Shown here: positions 1-7,740 of the stretch, piece after piece
Position numbering within the stretch: the first letter of the stretch is position 1
Layout of the letters: every line of letters begins with the position of its first letter
IMG/VR virus record: IMGVR_UViG_3300027977_000008
Location: 107,944 to 171,943 of that record
Source of the DNA: a virus
Strand: one strand, 5' to 3'
DNA: 64,000 nt
Program-made: the position numbers and the translations under genes
The notes under the pieces: generated by a model
Seen by the model: the letters and a program-made list of their open reading frames with translations, nothing else
Database searches by the model: none
What the model was told of the DNA's origin: nothing

Positions 1-1
1 C

Positions 2-745
2 CAACTTGTTGTCTTCCACTTCCTCATTGGCATCTATGCTTACATGGGACGAGAATGGGAACTTAGTTATAGACTAGGTATGCGTCCTTGGATCTGTATT
101 GCTTACAGTGCTCCTGTTGCTGCTGCCTCTGCTGTATTCTTAGTGTATCCTTTTGGTCAAGGTTCTTTTAGTGATGCGATGCCTTTGGGTATCTCAGGCA
201 CCTTTAACTATATGCTTGTATTCCAGGCAGAACATAACATCTTAATGCACCCCTTCCATATGCTTGGAGTTGCTGGTGTCTTTGGAGGAAGTCTATTTTC
301 TGCGATGCATGGATCTTTGGTAACCTCATCATTGGTTCGTGAAACCACAGAAACCGAAAGTCAGAACTACGGATATAAGTTTGGTCAAGAAGAAGAGACC
401 TATAATATTGTTGCTGCTCACGGATACTTTGGAAGACTTATTTTCCAATATGCTTCGTTCAACAACTCTCGTTCACTTCACTTCTTCCTTGCTGCCTGGC
501 CTGTTGTAGGCATCTGGTTCACCGCTCTTGGTGTTTCAACCATGGCTTTTAACCTTAACGGCCTAAATTTCAACCAGAGTATTCTGGATAATCAAGGACA
601 CGTTATTAATACGTGGGCTGATGTTCTTAACCGTGCTGGACTCGGTTTAGAAGTGATGCATGAACGTAATGCCCACAACTTTCCCCTAGATCTTGCTGCT
701 GCTGAAGCAACTCCTGTTGCTTTGACTGCACCTGCTATCGGTTGA
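2..745 (+). CDS. psbA: Photosystem II D1 protein, C-terminal two thirds (5' end outside window)
   Basis: The reading frame is open from the left edge and encodes the D1 reaction-centre protein of photosystem II, an integral thylakoid protein that binds the primary electron-transfer cofactors. Visible signatures are [15 protein letters not shown], the quinone-side [21 protein letters not shown] helix region, the [18 protein letters not shown] helix, and a lumenal tail ending [13 protein letters not shown] followed by a 14-15 residue extension of the kind removed by CtpA after Ala344. The visible part is intact and shows no intron. Marine cyanophages carry psbA to replace host D1 lost to photodamage and shut-off. 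A terminator follows directly. Confidence 0.98.
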   Translation, partial: QLVVFHFLIGIYAYMGREWELSYRLGMRPWICIAYSAPVAAASAVFLVYPFGQGSFSDAMPLGISGTFNYMLVFQAEHNILMHPFHMLGVAGVFGGSLFSAMHGSLVTSSLVRETTETESQNYGYKFGQEEETYNIVAAHGYFGRLIFQYASFNNSRSLHFFLAAWPVVGIWFTALGVSTMAFNLNGLNFNQSILDNQGHVINTWADVLNRAGLGLEVMHERNAHNFPLDLAAAEATPVALTAPAIG

Positions 746-765
746 TAAATAAATCATTGTCGTGC

Positions 766-793
766 AAAGGATCCTTCGGGATCCTTTTTTTTT
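766..793 (+). terminator. Rho-independent terminator after psbA
   Basis: AAAGGATCC, a TTCG tetraloop and GGATCCTTT form a perfect stem, followed by a run of T. Confidence 0.93.
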
Positions 794-800
794 ATAAATA
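793..800 (+). promoter_or_regulatory. T4-like late promoter TATAAATA
   Basis: An exact TATAAATA octamer, the T4 late-promoter consensus, ends 26 nt before the start codon of the HNH gene and lies just after the psbA terminator. Confidence 0.55.
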
Positions 801-826
801 ATAATGCACGACAATGCACGAATACT

Positions 827-1276
827 ATGACTAAAACAACTCAAACATCTGGGACTAAAACTTGTACTAAATGTGGTGCAAGTAAAGACATCGCAGAATT
901 TTATAAGAGAGGTGGTAAAACATCACCTGAAACTAGGCATAATCACTGTAAAGAATGTACTAAATCTAGAGTAACTTCAAAGTATAAAGAAGATCCTTCT
1001 CTTTATAGAGAACAGCATTTACAGAGAAGTTATGGAATTGGTAGAGATGAGTACAACAATATGTTGCAAGAGCAAAATAATCAATGTGATATTTGCAAAT
1101 CATTAGATCCAAAGGGCAAACATAACAATAATTATTTTCCCGTTGATCATTGTCATTCTACAAATAAAGTTAGGGGATTACTATGCCATAACTGCAACAC
1201 CGCATTAGGACTTGTGGGGGACAATATTAGCACACTACAAACAATGATTGAATACCTGAGTAAAAACACCTATTGA
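827..1276 (+). CDS. Endonuclease VII-like HNH endonuclease, likely free-standing homing enzyme
   Basis: The 149-residue protein has an N-terminal CxxC...CxxC zinc-ribbon-like part (CTKC, CKEC). Its C-terminal half carries the endonuclease VII pattern CDIC...VDHCHSTNKVRGLLCHNCN, with the metal-binding Cys pairs and catalytic His region of that beta-beta-alpha-metal family. Endonuclease VII-family enzymes are common in phages as resolvases or homing endonucleases. A position between psbA and psbD matches the known free-standing homing endonuclease next to psbA in some cyanophages (F-CphI in S-PM2). I infer the same role; the cleavage site cannot be read from the sequence. It has its own late-type promoter motif. 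Confidence 0.85.
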   Translation: MTKTTQTSGTKTCTKCGASKDIAEFYKRGGKTSPETRHNHCKECTKSRVTSKYKEDPSLYREQHLQRSYGIGRDEYNNMLQEQNNQCDICKSLDPKGKHNNNYFPVDHCHSTNKVRGLLCHNCNTALGLVGDNISTLQTMIEYLSKNTY

Positions 1277-1298
1277 CTTTTTTATTAACAAATGTTAA

Positions 1299-1306
1299 GA
1301 TAAATA
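1299..1306 (+). promoter_or_regulatory. Possible late promoter GATAAATA
   Basis: This is a one-base variant of TATAAATA, ending 9 nt before the start of the small gene that precedes psbD. It is the only promoter-like motif seen between the HNH gene and psbD. Confidence 0.3.
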
Positions 1307-1315
1307 TGAGAAATA

Positions 1316-1561
1316 ATGAAGGTGCTTATGGTTGGAAAGTTAGATCCTGAGGAAAATGTTCTTCAGTGGTTTGAACAAACTTCTAATGAACCTTATAATC
1401 GTCATGATTATAAACTAGTATACACTAATGGTAATATAAAAGTATTTGAGGATTATCAAGAGTTTATGGCAGCATGGTTTCAATATCCAAAACAACTTCT
1501 AAGTCACGGAGAAGTTTTGAATAAAAAAGTAAAAAAAATTAAATCTGGAGGATTTATGTAA
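1316..1561 (+). CDS. Small conserved-looking protein upstream of psbD
   Basis: An 81-residue protein of unknown function, basic at the C-terminus ([10 protein letters not shown]). No signal peptide, membrane segment or motif is visible. Its stop codon overlaps the psbD start by one base (TAATG), which implies translational coupling. An AGGAGG-like sequence for psbD (CTGGAGGATT) lies within its last codons. The position suggests co-expression with psbD, but the sequence shows no role in photosynthesis. Confidence 0.75.
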   Translation: MKVLMVGKLDPEENVLQWFEQTSNEPYNRHDYKLVYTNGNIKVFEDYQEFMAAWFQYPKQLLSHGEVLNKKVKKIKSGGFM

Positions 1562-2619
1562 TGGTTTCTTCAACATTTACTCAACAAACTCAGAGAGGAT
1601 GGTTCGATGTCTTGGACGACTGGCTTAAACGAGATCGCTTTATCTTTGTGGGGTGGTCTGGACTACTTCTTTTTCCCACTGCTTATTTGGCAATTGGTGG
1701 CTGGCTTACTGGGACAACGTTTGTTACAAGTTGGTACACCCACGGGTTGGCGTCTAGTTACCTTGAGGGTGCTAATTTCCTCACGGCAGCTGTGTCAACG
1801 CCTGCTGATGCTATGGGTCATTCTCTTCTTCTACTTTGGGGTCCTGAGTCTCAAGGGGATATTATCAGGTGGTTCCAACTTGGGGGACTCTGGGCTTTTG
1901 TGGCACTCCACGGGGCTTTCGCTCTGATTGGATTTATGCTTCGTCAGTTTGAGATTGCTCGTTTAGTAGGGATTAGACCGTACAATGCTATTGCGTTTTC
2001 TGGACCGATTGCAGTATTCGTTTCGGTATTCTTAATGTATCCTCTGGGTCAATCCAGCTGGTTCTTTGCTCCTTCTTTTGGTGTTGCTGCTATCTTCAGG
2101 TTCCTGCTATTCCTACAAGGTTTTCATAACTGGACACTCAATCCCTTTCACATGATGGGAGTTGCTGGTATACTGGGAGGAGCATTGCTCTGTGCGATTC
2201 ACGGAGCAACTGTAGAAAACACTTTATTTGAGGACAGTGGACAAGCAAACACATTCAAAGCATTTGAACCTACGCAAGAAGAAGAGACTTATTCAATGGT
2301 TACTGCGAACCGTTTCTGGTCGCAGATATTTGGTATCGCGTTTAGCAATAAGCGTTGGTTGCATTTCTTTATGCTATTTGTTCCTGTCATGGGTCTTTGG
2401 ACCGCTTCTATTGGTATTATTGGTCTTGCTTTTAATTTGAGAGCATATGACTTTGTAAGTCAGGAGATTAGAGCTGCTGAAGATCCTGAATTTGAAACAT
2501 TCTATACAAAGAATATTCTTTTGAATGAAGGACTTCGTGCTTGGATGGCACCAGCAGATCAACCTCACGAGAACTTTGTATTTCCAGAGGAAGTACTACC
2601 ACGAGGAAATGCTCTTTGA
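1561..2619 (+). CDS. psbD: Photosystem II D2 protein
   Basis: The 352-residue protein has the full length expected for D2. It begins [19 protein letters not shown] and contains [15 protein letters not shown], the quinone-region [21 protein letters not shown], and the helix [14 protein letters not shown]. It ends [16 protein letters not shown], the typical D2 C-terminus. D2 pairs with D1 to form the photosystem II core. Phage psbD accompanies psbA mainly in broad-host-range cyanomyoviruses. The chosen ATG gives the family-standard start and is coupled to the upstream small gene. A terminator follows. Confidence 0.98.
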   Translation: MVSSTFTQQTQRGWFDVLDDWLKRDRFIFVGWSGLLLFPTAYLAIGGWLTGTTFVTSWYTHGLASSYLEGANFLTAAVSTPADAMGHSLLLLWGPESQGDIIRWFQLGGLWAFVALHGAFALIGFMLRQFEIARLVGIRPYNAIAFSGPIAVFVSVFLMYPLGQSSWFFAPSFGVAAIFRFLLFLQGFHNWTLNPFHMMGVAGILGGALLCAIHGATVENTLFEDSGQANTFKAFEPTQEEETYSMVTANRFWSQIFGIAFSNKRWLHFFMLFVPVMGLWTASIGIIGLAFNLRAYDFVSQEIRAAEDPEFETFYTKNILLNEGLRAWMAPADQPHENFVFPEEVLPRGNAL

Positions 2620-2625
2620 TTATCC

Positions 2626-2654
2626 AGGGACCTTCTTGTAGGGTCTCTTTTTTT
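2626..2654 (+). terminator. Rho-independent terminator after psbD
   Basis: AGGGACC pairs with GGTCTCT (one G-U pair) across a 9-nt loop, followed by a T run. Confidence 0.85.
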
Positions 2655-2680
2655 ATAAATCTCCCAAGTAATATTAAAAA

Positions 2681-3304
2681 ATGTCTTATTTAAATCATAA
2701 CTTACCTGATTGGAGTTGTTATATTCGTAATGAGTTTCTATACAATCACAAAAAAGGACACGGAGAAATTACAAAATGTGATGTTCATTCTGTCGCAAGT
2801 ATGGAGAAACGAGTTCCATTGTTTGAATGTTTTCTGGAGAATGGTGTAAACTGGACCCGAAGACCATTACATTCACTCTGCTGGAAACCTGATGCAGAAA
2901 TAGAACCTCTCAATCAAATTATGTATTGGGATTGCTTCTCTTCTTATGTGGATGTGCAACGAAGAAATCGTCTTGCTGGATTGAAAGCAGAACTTATTCG
3001 TCCTGATAATACTAAAGTTCATGGTGAGTATATGTTTACTCTTGACTGGGGATTTGAGAATAAGGGAATGACGGATTTTAATTACTCAGAAACTCCAGAA
3101 CATAAATGTGCTCATTTGTTCAAGGTGGAAACTGGTAACTACTATGCATACCCAAATAATAGAATTATATGGTATGATAGTGCCTGGACATTCAATCGCA
3201 TCAAGTCAAATCCAGGATATGAGATTGATACGAATTTGTATTCTGTAGAAAATACAAGAACCTTTGAGACTTCTGATCATTACATTTATCAAATTGAGGA
3301 ATGA
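2681..3304 (+). CDS. Hypothetical protein downstream of psbD
   Basis: A 207-residue soluble protein of unknown function, rich in Trp, Tyr and Cys (for example DWSCYIRNEF, LHSLCWKP, MYWDCFSSYVDV). It has no signal peptide or transmembrane segment. A TATAAATC sequence at 2653-2660, inside the psbD terminator tail, could act as a weak late promoter. Its position after psbD suggests a photosynthesis-linked or late cargo gene, but nothing in the sequence proves this. Confidence 0.8.
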   Translation: MSYLNHNLPDWSCYIRNEFLYNHKKGHGEITKCDVHSVASMEKRVPLFECFLENGVNWTRRPLHSLCWKPDAEIEPLNQIMYWDCFSSYVDVQRRNRLAGLKAELIRPDNTKVHGEYMFTLDWGFENKGMTDFNYSETPEHKCAHLFKVETGNYYAYPNNRIIWYDSAWTFNRIKSNPGYEIDTNLYSVENTRTFETSDHYIYQIEE

Positions 3305-3313
3305 ATTTAGGTT

Positions 3314-3439
3314 ATGATTTCGTCTACAACTCCATACAAACTCACAGAAATTATTCGGGATACTTGGCCCAATCTTTATAGACCACCAGCAGATTTCAAA
3401 CCACCATCACTTTATAAATCAATAGATATAAATAACTAA
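3314..3439 (+). CDS. Possible 41-residue protein
   Basis: A short open frame starting at ATG 3314 encodes a Pro/Tyr-rich peptide (DTWPNLYRPPADFKPP in the middle). It fills the gap between two genes, and its last codons contain the next gene's late promoter. No clear ribosome-binding site is visible, so it may be a decayed or chance frame. Confidence 0.35.
   Translation: MISSTTPYKLTEIIRDTWPNLYRPPADFKPPSLYKSIDINN
3427..3434 (+). promoter_or_regulatory. T4-like late promoter TATAAATA
   Basis: An exact TATAAATA, ending 19 nt before the ATG of the tagged protein at 3454. It belongs to a 91-bp direct repeat whose second copy is at 4319-4409. Confidence 0.75.
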
Positions 3440-3517
3440 AAAGTAGTTATAAGATGAGCCCACAAGAACTTCGTGCCCTTCAAGAAGCATATTTAAGTGT
3501 TTATGAACTTGATGAAG
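3427..3517 (+). repeat. 91-bp direct repeat, copy 1 (late promoter plus gene start)
   Basis: Bases 3427-3517 match 4319-4409 with a single difference (3444 is T, 4336 is C). The unit covers the late promoter, leader, start codon and the first 21 codons of two adjacent paralogous genes. Sequence identity drops abruptly afterwards. Confidence 0.97.
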
Positions 3518-4242
3518 CAACTGCCATGGCAAAGAGGGGCAAGGATGAGACTGAAATTCGTAACCAAATTGCATCAAAAACTCGTGGTGGGGAATTTGCA
3601 GACAAAGCAGGTAAGTTAGCAGATCGTGAAACTTATGGTAATAAGGAAATGAAAGCAGGTAGAGAGAAACTTGCAAGAAAGCAAAGAGGTGATTTCCGTG
3701 ATACAAATTCTTCAAGTCCTGGTCTTCGTGGATATGGTCATCAATCAAGTGACCCTGCTGTAAAAGCAAAACAAGACGCAAGAGGTAATCAGAGAGCTCG
3801 TGCTGCATTAACTCCTAATGAGAGAAAGCAATTAAATATGGAGTTTGATCTCTATGATGTAATCCTTGCACACTTACTTGCTGAAGGTTATGCTGATACT
3901 AATGAAAATGCACTAGTGATTATGGCAAATATGAGTGAAGGTTGGAAGGATAATATTCTTGAGGCAAGAGTAGATGATAGTCTTTCTGATGAGGAAAAGC
4001 AAGATGCAAGAAATAAAAGATCTGGTGGACAATCTGATTTTACTAGAAGAAATTTAACTAAGGCAGGAAGAGGTAAATCTCCAAAAGGACTGAAACCTGT
4101 AGAAACAACACCAGCAATGACTTCGGTGAGAAAATTTGAAATGTCACTCAATCAACCAAGAACATCTGTCGGAAAAAGAGTTCGAGGTGAGATTGAAATG
4201 AATAAGGCAGAAAGAGGACCCTCAGGTCGTCGTGGATCTTAA
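3454..4242 (+). CDS. Late protein with putative capsid-targeting N-terminus (paralog 1)
   Basis: A 262-residue highly charged protein. Residues 2-17 read SPQELRALQEAYLSVY and are shared with the next gene. A central block near residues 130-168 (DLYDVILAHLLAEGYADTNE, then IMANMSEGWKDNILE) is also shared, while the flanking sequence is Lys/Arg/Gly-rich, low-complexity and variable. LQE before Ala and ILE before Ala resemble T4 gp21 prohead-protease sites (hydrophobic-x-Glu, then Ala/Gly). T4 internal head proteins carry such an N-terminal capsid-targeting tag. I infer an internal or core head protein; no experiment is implied. Transcription is probably from the late promoter at 3427. Confidence 0.85.
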   Translation: MSPQELRALQEAYLSVYELDEATAMAKRGKDETEIRNQIASKTRGGEFADKAGKLADRETYGNKEMKAGREKLARKQRGDFRDTNSSSPGLRGYGHQSSDPAVKAKQDARGNQRARAALTPNERKQLNMEFDLYDVILAHLLAEGYADTNENALVIMANMSEGWKDNILEARVDDSLSDEEKQDARNKRSGGQSDFTRRNLTKAGRGKSPKGLKPVETTPAMTSVRKFEMSLNQPRTSVGKRVRGEIEMNKAERGPSGRRGS

Positions 4243-4260
4243 ACACTAAAAATAGTGTTT
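4241..4260 (+). terminator. Hairpin directly after the stop codon
   Basis: AAACACTA and TAGTGTTT form a perfect 8-bp stem with an AAAA loop that overlaps the stop codon of paralog 1. There is no T run, so it may stabilise or pause the transcript rather than terminate it. Confidence 0.5.
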
Positions 4261-4318
4261 AACTTTGGAAAGAAGAAACTAGATATAAAACAATATGCCA
4301 TAATTGTTGTGGTTTTTT

Positions 4319-4326
4319 TATAAATA
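4319..4326 (+). promoter_or_regulatory. T4-like late promoter TATAAATA
   Basis: An exact octamer in the second repeat copy, 27 nt from its first base to the ATG at 4346. Confidence 0.75.
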
Positions 4327-4409
4327 ACTAAAAAGCAGTTATAAGATGAGCCCACAAGAACTTCGTGCCCTTCAAGAAGCATATTTAAGTGTTTATGAAC
4401 TTGATGAAG
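4319..4409 (+). repeat. 91-bp direct repeat, copy 2 (late promoter plus gene start)
   Basis: Second copy of the 3427-3517 unit, with an identical promoter-to-ATG spacing. Confidence 0.97.
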
Positions 4410-5050
4410 AAAAGGTAGAACTCAAAGATAGAAACAAAAATGAAATGCAACGCAAGGCAGGCAACCTTGGTCGTGAAGTAGTTTCTACTCCTAACACGAA
4501 GAAGAATGCAGTAAAGAGAACTGCTGCAATGGATAGAATGGGTAAATTGGTAAGTGCAATTGCTAGTGATGATGAAGATAAAAGATTTGATAGGATGCCT
4601 ACTAGAGAAGAGTTTGTTGATGAAGCAAAGAAAAAACCAATGATAAAGGTTGGGGTTCCCAAGGAAAAACTTGGATATAAAGTTGCTGATATTGGACCTG
4701 GTGGTAAAGAGTATAATGTAAAAACTTATGGTGCCTATAATGAACAAGCAGACCTCTACGACATCATTCTCTCACATCTTTTAGATGAAGGTTATGCTGA
4801 TACTCAAGAAGCAGCAATCTATATTATGGCGAATATGAGTGAGGATTGGAGAGAGAGTATTCTTAGTGAAGACCCAGTTCAAGATTATAGAGATATGAAA
4901 AGAGCAGATCAAAATAGAAGTGGTATTAGAGGTCGTGAATTGAGTCACGATACAACTCTCGGACTTAAAGGCAAACCACAACCAGGAAGCGGATCTGTTA
5001 CTCAAAAACTTACAGTTAGAGGAAGAGAATTTACTATTCCCCCATCCTGA
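4346..5050 (+). CDS. Late protein with putative capsid-targeting N-terminus (paralog 2)
   Basis: A 234-residue charged paralog of the previous gene. The first 21 residues are identical (SPQELRALQEAYLSVY...), and the block near residues 135-174 (DLYDIILSHLLDEGYADTQE, IMANMSEDWRESIL) aligns with it. The middle and C-terminus are unrelated and low in complexity. LQE before Ala again matches the prohead-protease pattern. A related but diverged protein lies at 46553. The pattern of constant tag, variable cargo and constant core fits a family of internal virion proteins. The terminator at 5080 ends the transcript. Confidence 0.85.
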   Translation: MSPQELRALQEAYLSVYELDEEKVELKDRNKNEMQRKAGNLGREVVSTPNTKKNAVKRTAAMDRMGKLVSAIASDDEDKRFDRMPTREEFVDEAKKKPMIKVGVPKEKLGYKVADIGPGGKEYNVKTYGAYNEQADLYDIILSHLLDEGYADTQEAAIYIMANMSEDWRESILSEDPVQDYRDMKRADQNRSGIRGRELSHDTTLGLKGKPQPGSGSVTQKLTVRGREFTIPPS

Positions 5051-5079
5051 TCCCAAAACCACTTTCTGAACTGACACAG

Positions 5080-5104
5080 AGACCTCTTCCAAGGGGTCTT
5101 TTTT
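5080..5104 (+). terminator. Rho-independent terminator
   Basis: AGACCTC pairs with GGGGTCT (one G-U pair) across a TTCCAA loop, followed by a T-rich tail. Confidence 0.88.
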
Positions 5105-5126
5105 ATGCTATAATAAAGAAGTAAAT

Positions 5127-5333
5127 TTGAAAAGATCTCAAGTGTTAAAAAGCACTCAGTTCACTTACATTTTTCTTGGTGTCATTGCTATTCTTGGATG
5201 GAATATTTGGGCAATGCAAAAAGATGCTAAACTTATCAGAGCATATGATGATCAAAGAGCAAAAATAGAGTTCTGTAGTTCGCAGGCAGGATGGCATCCC
5301 GATTGTAATGATGATAAAATATACAAAAGATAA
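5127..5333 (+). CDS. Small single-span membrane protein (paralog of 59718 and 62553)
   Basis: A 68-residue protein starting at TTG. Residues about 11-29 (FTYIFLGVIAILGWNIWAM) form one transmembrane helix. A short tail with QKDAKLIRAYDDQ and two cysteines (EFCSSQ...WHPDC) follows, suggesting a periplasmic or lumenal disulfide. The same plan, TM then (K/R)D-x-(K/Q)-(L/M)-x-x-(A/K)Y, recurs at 59718 and 62553. A TATAAT box at 5109-5114 lies just upstream, but no good -35 is visible. Function unknown. Confidence 0.75.
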   Translation: MKRSQVLKSTQFTYIFLGVIAILGWNIWAMQKDAKLIRAYDDQRAKIEFCSSQAGWHPDCNDDKIYKR

Positions 5334-5379
5334 AAACTTTGATGTATTATTATAAAAAAGAAGGAAGTAATTATTTTTT

Positions 5380-5514
5380 ATGAAATATGTTTCTGTAATG
5401 CTGTTATTAGAAAATAAAAAAATTGAATGGATAGATATTCCTTGGGGTAAAAAATACTTAGATGTGATTAGAAAATTTGGCACAATTATTATGACAGTTG
5501 TAAAATATCAATGA
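5380..5514 (+). CDS. 44-residue protein coupled to glutaredoxin
   Basis: A small hydrophobic/basic protein of unknown function, missed by length filters. It has an AAGGAAG ribosome-binding site about 12 nt upstream, and its stop overlaps the glutaredoxin start (ATGA). The overlap and the ribosome site support translation. Confidence 0.6.
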   Translation: MKYVSVMLLLENKKIEWIDIPWGKKYLDVIRKFGTIIMTVVKYQ

Positions 5515-5759
5515 AAGCAATAGTTTATAGCAAACTAGAATGTCCATATTGTGAAAAAGTAAAAACCATACTATTTCATTGTAATATTGAGTACATAGAA
5601 TATGTGTATGGAAAAGATTTTATCAGAGATCAATTTTATGCAAAATTTGGAAATGGATCTACTTTTCCCCAAGTAATATTGGATGATAAACATGTTGGAG
5701 GATGCACAGACACAGTAAAATACTTGAAAGAACAGAACCTCTTTCGAATTATACAATAA
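5511..5759 (+). CDS. Glutaredoxin
   Basis: An 82-residue thioredoxin-fold protein with the redox motif CPYC at residues 11-14, the cis-Pro motif TFPQV and the glutathione-site GGCTDT. Glutaredoxins use glutathione to reduce disulfides and supply electrons to ribonucleotide reductase; T4-like phages commonly encode one (T4 nrdC has the same role). Start ATG overlaps the upstream small gene by 4 nt. It is likely cytosolic and supports dNTP synthesis. Confidence 0.93.
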   Translation: MKAIVYSKLECPYCEKVKTILFHCNIEYIEYVYGKDFIRDQFYAKFGNGSTFPQVILDDKHVGGCTDTVKYLKEQNLFRIIQ

Positions 5760-5788
5760 ATAAAGATGTATAACTTCTACTTAGGAGT

Positions 5789-5833
5789 AAGAAACCAAAA
5801 ATAAAAATCATAAGATTTGGAAAGTGGTTTCTT
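5789..5833. repeat. 9-bp inverted repeat after the glutaredoxin gene
   Basis: AAGAAACCA at 5789-5797 is complementary to TGGTTTCTT at 5825-5833 across a 27-nt loop. There is only a short pyrimidine tail, so it is a weak terminator candidate or a leader structure for the next gene. Confidence 0.45.
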
Positions 5834-5900
5834 CCTTTTACAAATAAGGAATTTACCATTTGCTTAGAGATAAGAGAACGGTAATCCCAGGAGAACAAAA

Positions 5901-6119
5901 ATGTTAGCAGCTATTATTGGTTTAGCAACTTTATGTTGCTTGTTGACATTAGGTTTTGGGGTTGTTATTGGATATTTGGTTAGACTATATTTACAAGATG
6001 TGACACCACAGTATTCACATCCTGAAATGTTTGACCCTAATGGCAACCCACTTCCAGACGAAATTATTGCTTTCAGGTTTGAAGGTAACACAGAACACTT
6101 AGACGAATTTAATGACTAA
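5901..6119 (+). CDS. Small membrane protein
   Basis: A 72-residue protein with an N-terminal hydrophobic helix (residues 3-28, GLATLCCLLTLGFGVVIGYL) and an acidic soluble tail containing MFDPNGNPLPDEIIAFRFE. The tail looks conserved, and I recall similar small proteins in other cyanophages, but its role is unknown. A CCAGGAGA ribosome-binding site precedes the ATG. It is followed after 2 nt by the next gene. Confidence 0.8.
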   Translation: MLAAIIGLATLCCLLTLGFGVVIGYLVRLYLQDVTPQYSHPEMFDPNGNPLPDEIIAFRFEGNTEHLDEFND

Positions 6120-6121
6120 TT

Positions 6122-6571
6122 ATGACAAAACTACCAAATAACCCTTTAGTTTCTGAAGTTTTTAAAGCTGCACACGGCGGTAAAACTATAGAACGAAAGA
6201 TTGAAATCTTACAAGAACACAGAAGTAATCATATCAAATCACTTTTGATTTGGAACTTTGATAAAGGAATTGAAACTATTCTTCCACCTGGTGAAGTTCC
6301 TTATAGAAAGAATGAAGCACCTGCAGGAACACCAGGACATACAAGACTTGCCCATGAATGGAAGGTGCTTTATAACTTTATCAAAGGTGGCAATGACAAG
6401 ATCTCACATATGAAACGTGAGCAAATGTTTATTCAACTTCTTGAATCACTTCATGCTGATGAAGCAGAGATTGTTACTCTAGTAAAAGATAAGGAATTGC
6501 AGTCTAAGTATCGCATCACCAGGAGTGTTGTTGAGCAAGCATATCCAGAAATTGTTTGGCTAGATAAGTGA
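6122..6571 (+). CDS. Conserved T4-like cyanophage protein of unknown function
   Basis: A 149-residue soluble helical protein (FKAAHGGKTIERKIEILQEH, then a helix-rich C-terminal half with MFIQLLESLHADEAEIVTL). It resembles a widespread T4-like phage family of unknown role, possibly the one catalogued as DUF6433; this is from memory and would need a profile search. Its stop overlaps the GTG start of the radical SAM gene. Confidence 0.8.
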   Translation: MTKLPNNPLVSEVFKAAHGGKTIERKIEILQEHRSNHIKSLLIWNFDKGIETILPPGEVPYRKNEAPAGTPGHTRLAHEWKVLYNFIKGGNDKISHMKREQMFIQLLESLHADEAEIVTLVKDKELQSKYRITRSVVEQAYPEIVWLDK

Positions 6572-7683
6572 TTGGAATTTTCATTGATATAACAGATCAT
6601 TGCAATTCTAAATGTCCTCTTTGCACTAGACACAAAGTTTCTAAATTTACAAATGTTGTAGATTTAGTTCCTACAACATTTGTAAATAGATCATCAGTGT
6701 CTATTGAAACTTGGAAAACTTGGTTTTCCCCAAAAGTTCTTGAGAATATTTCTTTTATAAACTTTCAAGGATCATTTGGGGAACCAAGTTTATGTGAAGA
6801 TTTACTAAAAATAATTAAGTATTCAAGATTTATCAATAAAAATATTAATATTTTGATGAGTACTAATGGAGGAACAAGGGATAAAAATTTTTGGAAGTCT
6901 CTTGGTAGACTTTTATTTTTTTCAACTCCCAACTCTAGAGTAATTTTTTCTATTGATGGGTTAGACGATACACTAGCAGAATATAGAGTTGGGGTTGATT
7001 ACAATAAAGTTATAGATAATGCCACTGCTTTCATTTCTGGTGGTGGTAATGCAGAATGGAGGATGCTTGTCTTTAAGCATAATGAACATCAGATTGAAAT
7101 CTGTAAACAAATATCCAAACAACTTGGATTTAAAAAGTTTTCCCACCAAACGGTGAATGGGTTTTGGGATACTTCTGGCATGGGAAGTGGATCTTATAGT
7201 TACGTGTATAATGGTAAATTAAAAACTTTACAAGAAGCTTCTGACCCTAAGTATACAACTAATCGAGGAAAGACAGAGAAAAATTCAGATATTCATTGTG
7301 ACTTCAATCACAAAATAAATTCTATAGGAAATCTCAGAATAGATAGCATGGGGATAGTTCATGCTTGCTGCTATCATCAATCTAGACTAAGGTATTTTTA
7401 TCCCGATTATTATATCAATAAAAATCCAGACGCAAAACCAGTTTATGATGAAAGTATTGATAATCCTAATATGGGATCTGGTGTAAAATATTTGCATAAA
7501 ATTTTTTACGATAGTATTATACCTTTGATAGAAGAGCAGGGTGGATTAAAAAGTATTAATTTAAATTACTTTTCTTTAGATGAAATTATTAACACTCCAT
7601 TTTTTCAGCATAGTTTAATTTCATCGTGGAAAAATCCTGTACATATGTGCAGAGAAAATTGTGGTATTTCTAGAATAAAATAA
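6568..7683 (+). CDS. Radical SAM/SPASM-like enzyme (rSAM1)
   Basis: A 371-residue protein starting at GTG and coupled to the upstream gene. Residues 12-19 contain C-NSK-C-PL-C, the CX3CX2C motif that binds the radical SAM 4Fe-4S cluster, followed by GSFGEPSLCED in the position of the SAM-binding GGEP motif. The C-terminal third has further cysteines (HCDF, HACCYH, HMCRENCG) compatible with an auxiliary cluster domain as in SPASM/twitch enzymes. These enzymes use the 5'-deoxyadenosyl radical; the substrate is unknown. It is only distantly similar to the two other radical SAM proteins in the window. Its base composition is more AT-rich than the neighbouring genes. Confidence 0.88.
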   Translation: MIGIFIDITDHCNSKCPLCTRHKVSKFTNVVDLVPTTFVNRSSVSIETWKTWFSPKVLENISFINFQGSFGEPSLCEDLLKIIKYSRFINKNINILMSTNGGTRDKNFWKSLGRLLFFSTPNSRVIFSIDGLDDTLAEYRVGVDYNKVIDNATAFISGGGNAEWRMLVFKHNEHQIEICKQISKQLGFKKFSHQTVNGFWDTSGMGSGSYSYVYNGKLKTLQEASDPKYTTNRGKTEKNSDIHCDFNHKINSIGNLRIDSMGIVHACCYHQSRLRYFYPDYYINKNPDAKPVYDESIDNPNMGSGVKYLHKIFYDSIIPLIEEQGGLKSINLNYFSLDEIINTPFFQHSLISSWKNPVHMCRENCGISRIK

Positions 7684-7705
7684 GTAACAAACTATACAAA
7701 ATTAC

Positions 7706-7734
7706 TTGCATAGATAGTGTATAGACGCTATAAT
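7706..7734 (+). promoter_or_regulatory. Sigma70-type promoter upstream of riboswitch
   Basis: TTGCAT at 7706-7711 and TATAAT at 7729-7734 are separated by exactly 17 nt. The predicted transcription start near 7741 coincides with the first base of the riboswitch. Confidence 0.85.
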
Positions 7735-7740
7735 GTGTCT

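Larger units (their letters stand above)
756..815. repeat. 11-bp inverted repeat flanking the psbA terminator
   Basis: ATTGTCGTGCA at 756-766 is the exact reverse complement of TGCACGACAAT at 805-815. The two arms enclose the psbA terminator and the late-promoter motif just before the HNH gene. This could be an extended RNA stem or the scar of endonuclease-gene insertion. Confidence 0.6.

Noticed and set aside
2-745. Group I intron in psbA
   Set aside because: The visible two thirds of psbA are uninterrupted; the missing 5' part cannot be judged.
1607-1927. Overlapping plus-strand frame inside psbD
   Set aside because: Shadow of the psbD coding frame with no independent signals.
5749-5768. 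Late promoter ACAATAAATAAAG after glutaredoxin
   Set aside because: It matches only ATAAATA, overlaps the stop codon, and the next gene starts more than 130 nt away; such 7-mers are frequent in AT-rich DNA.
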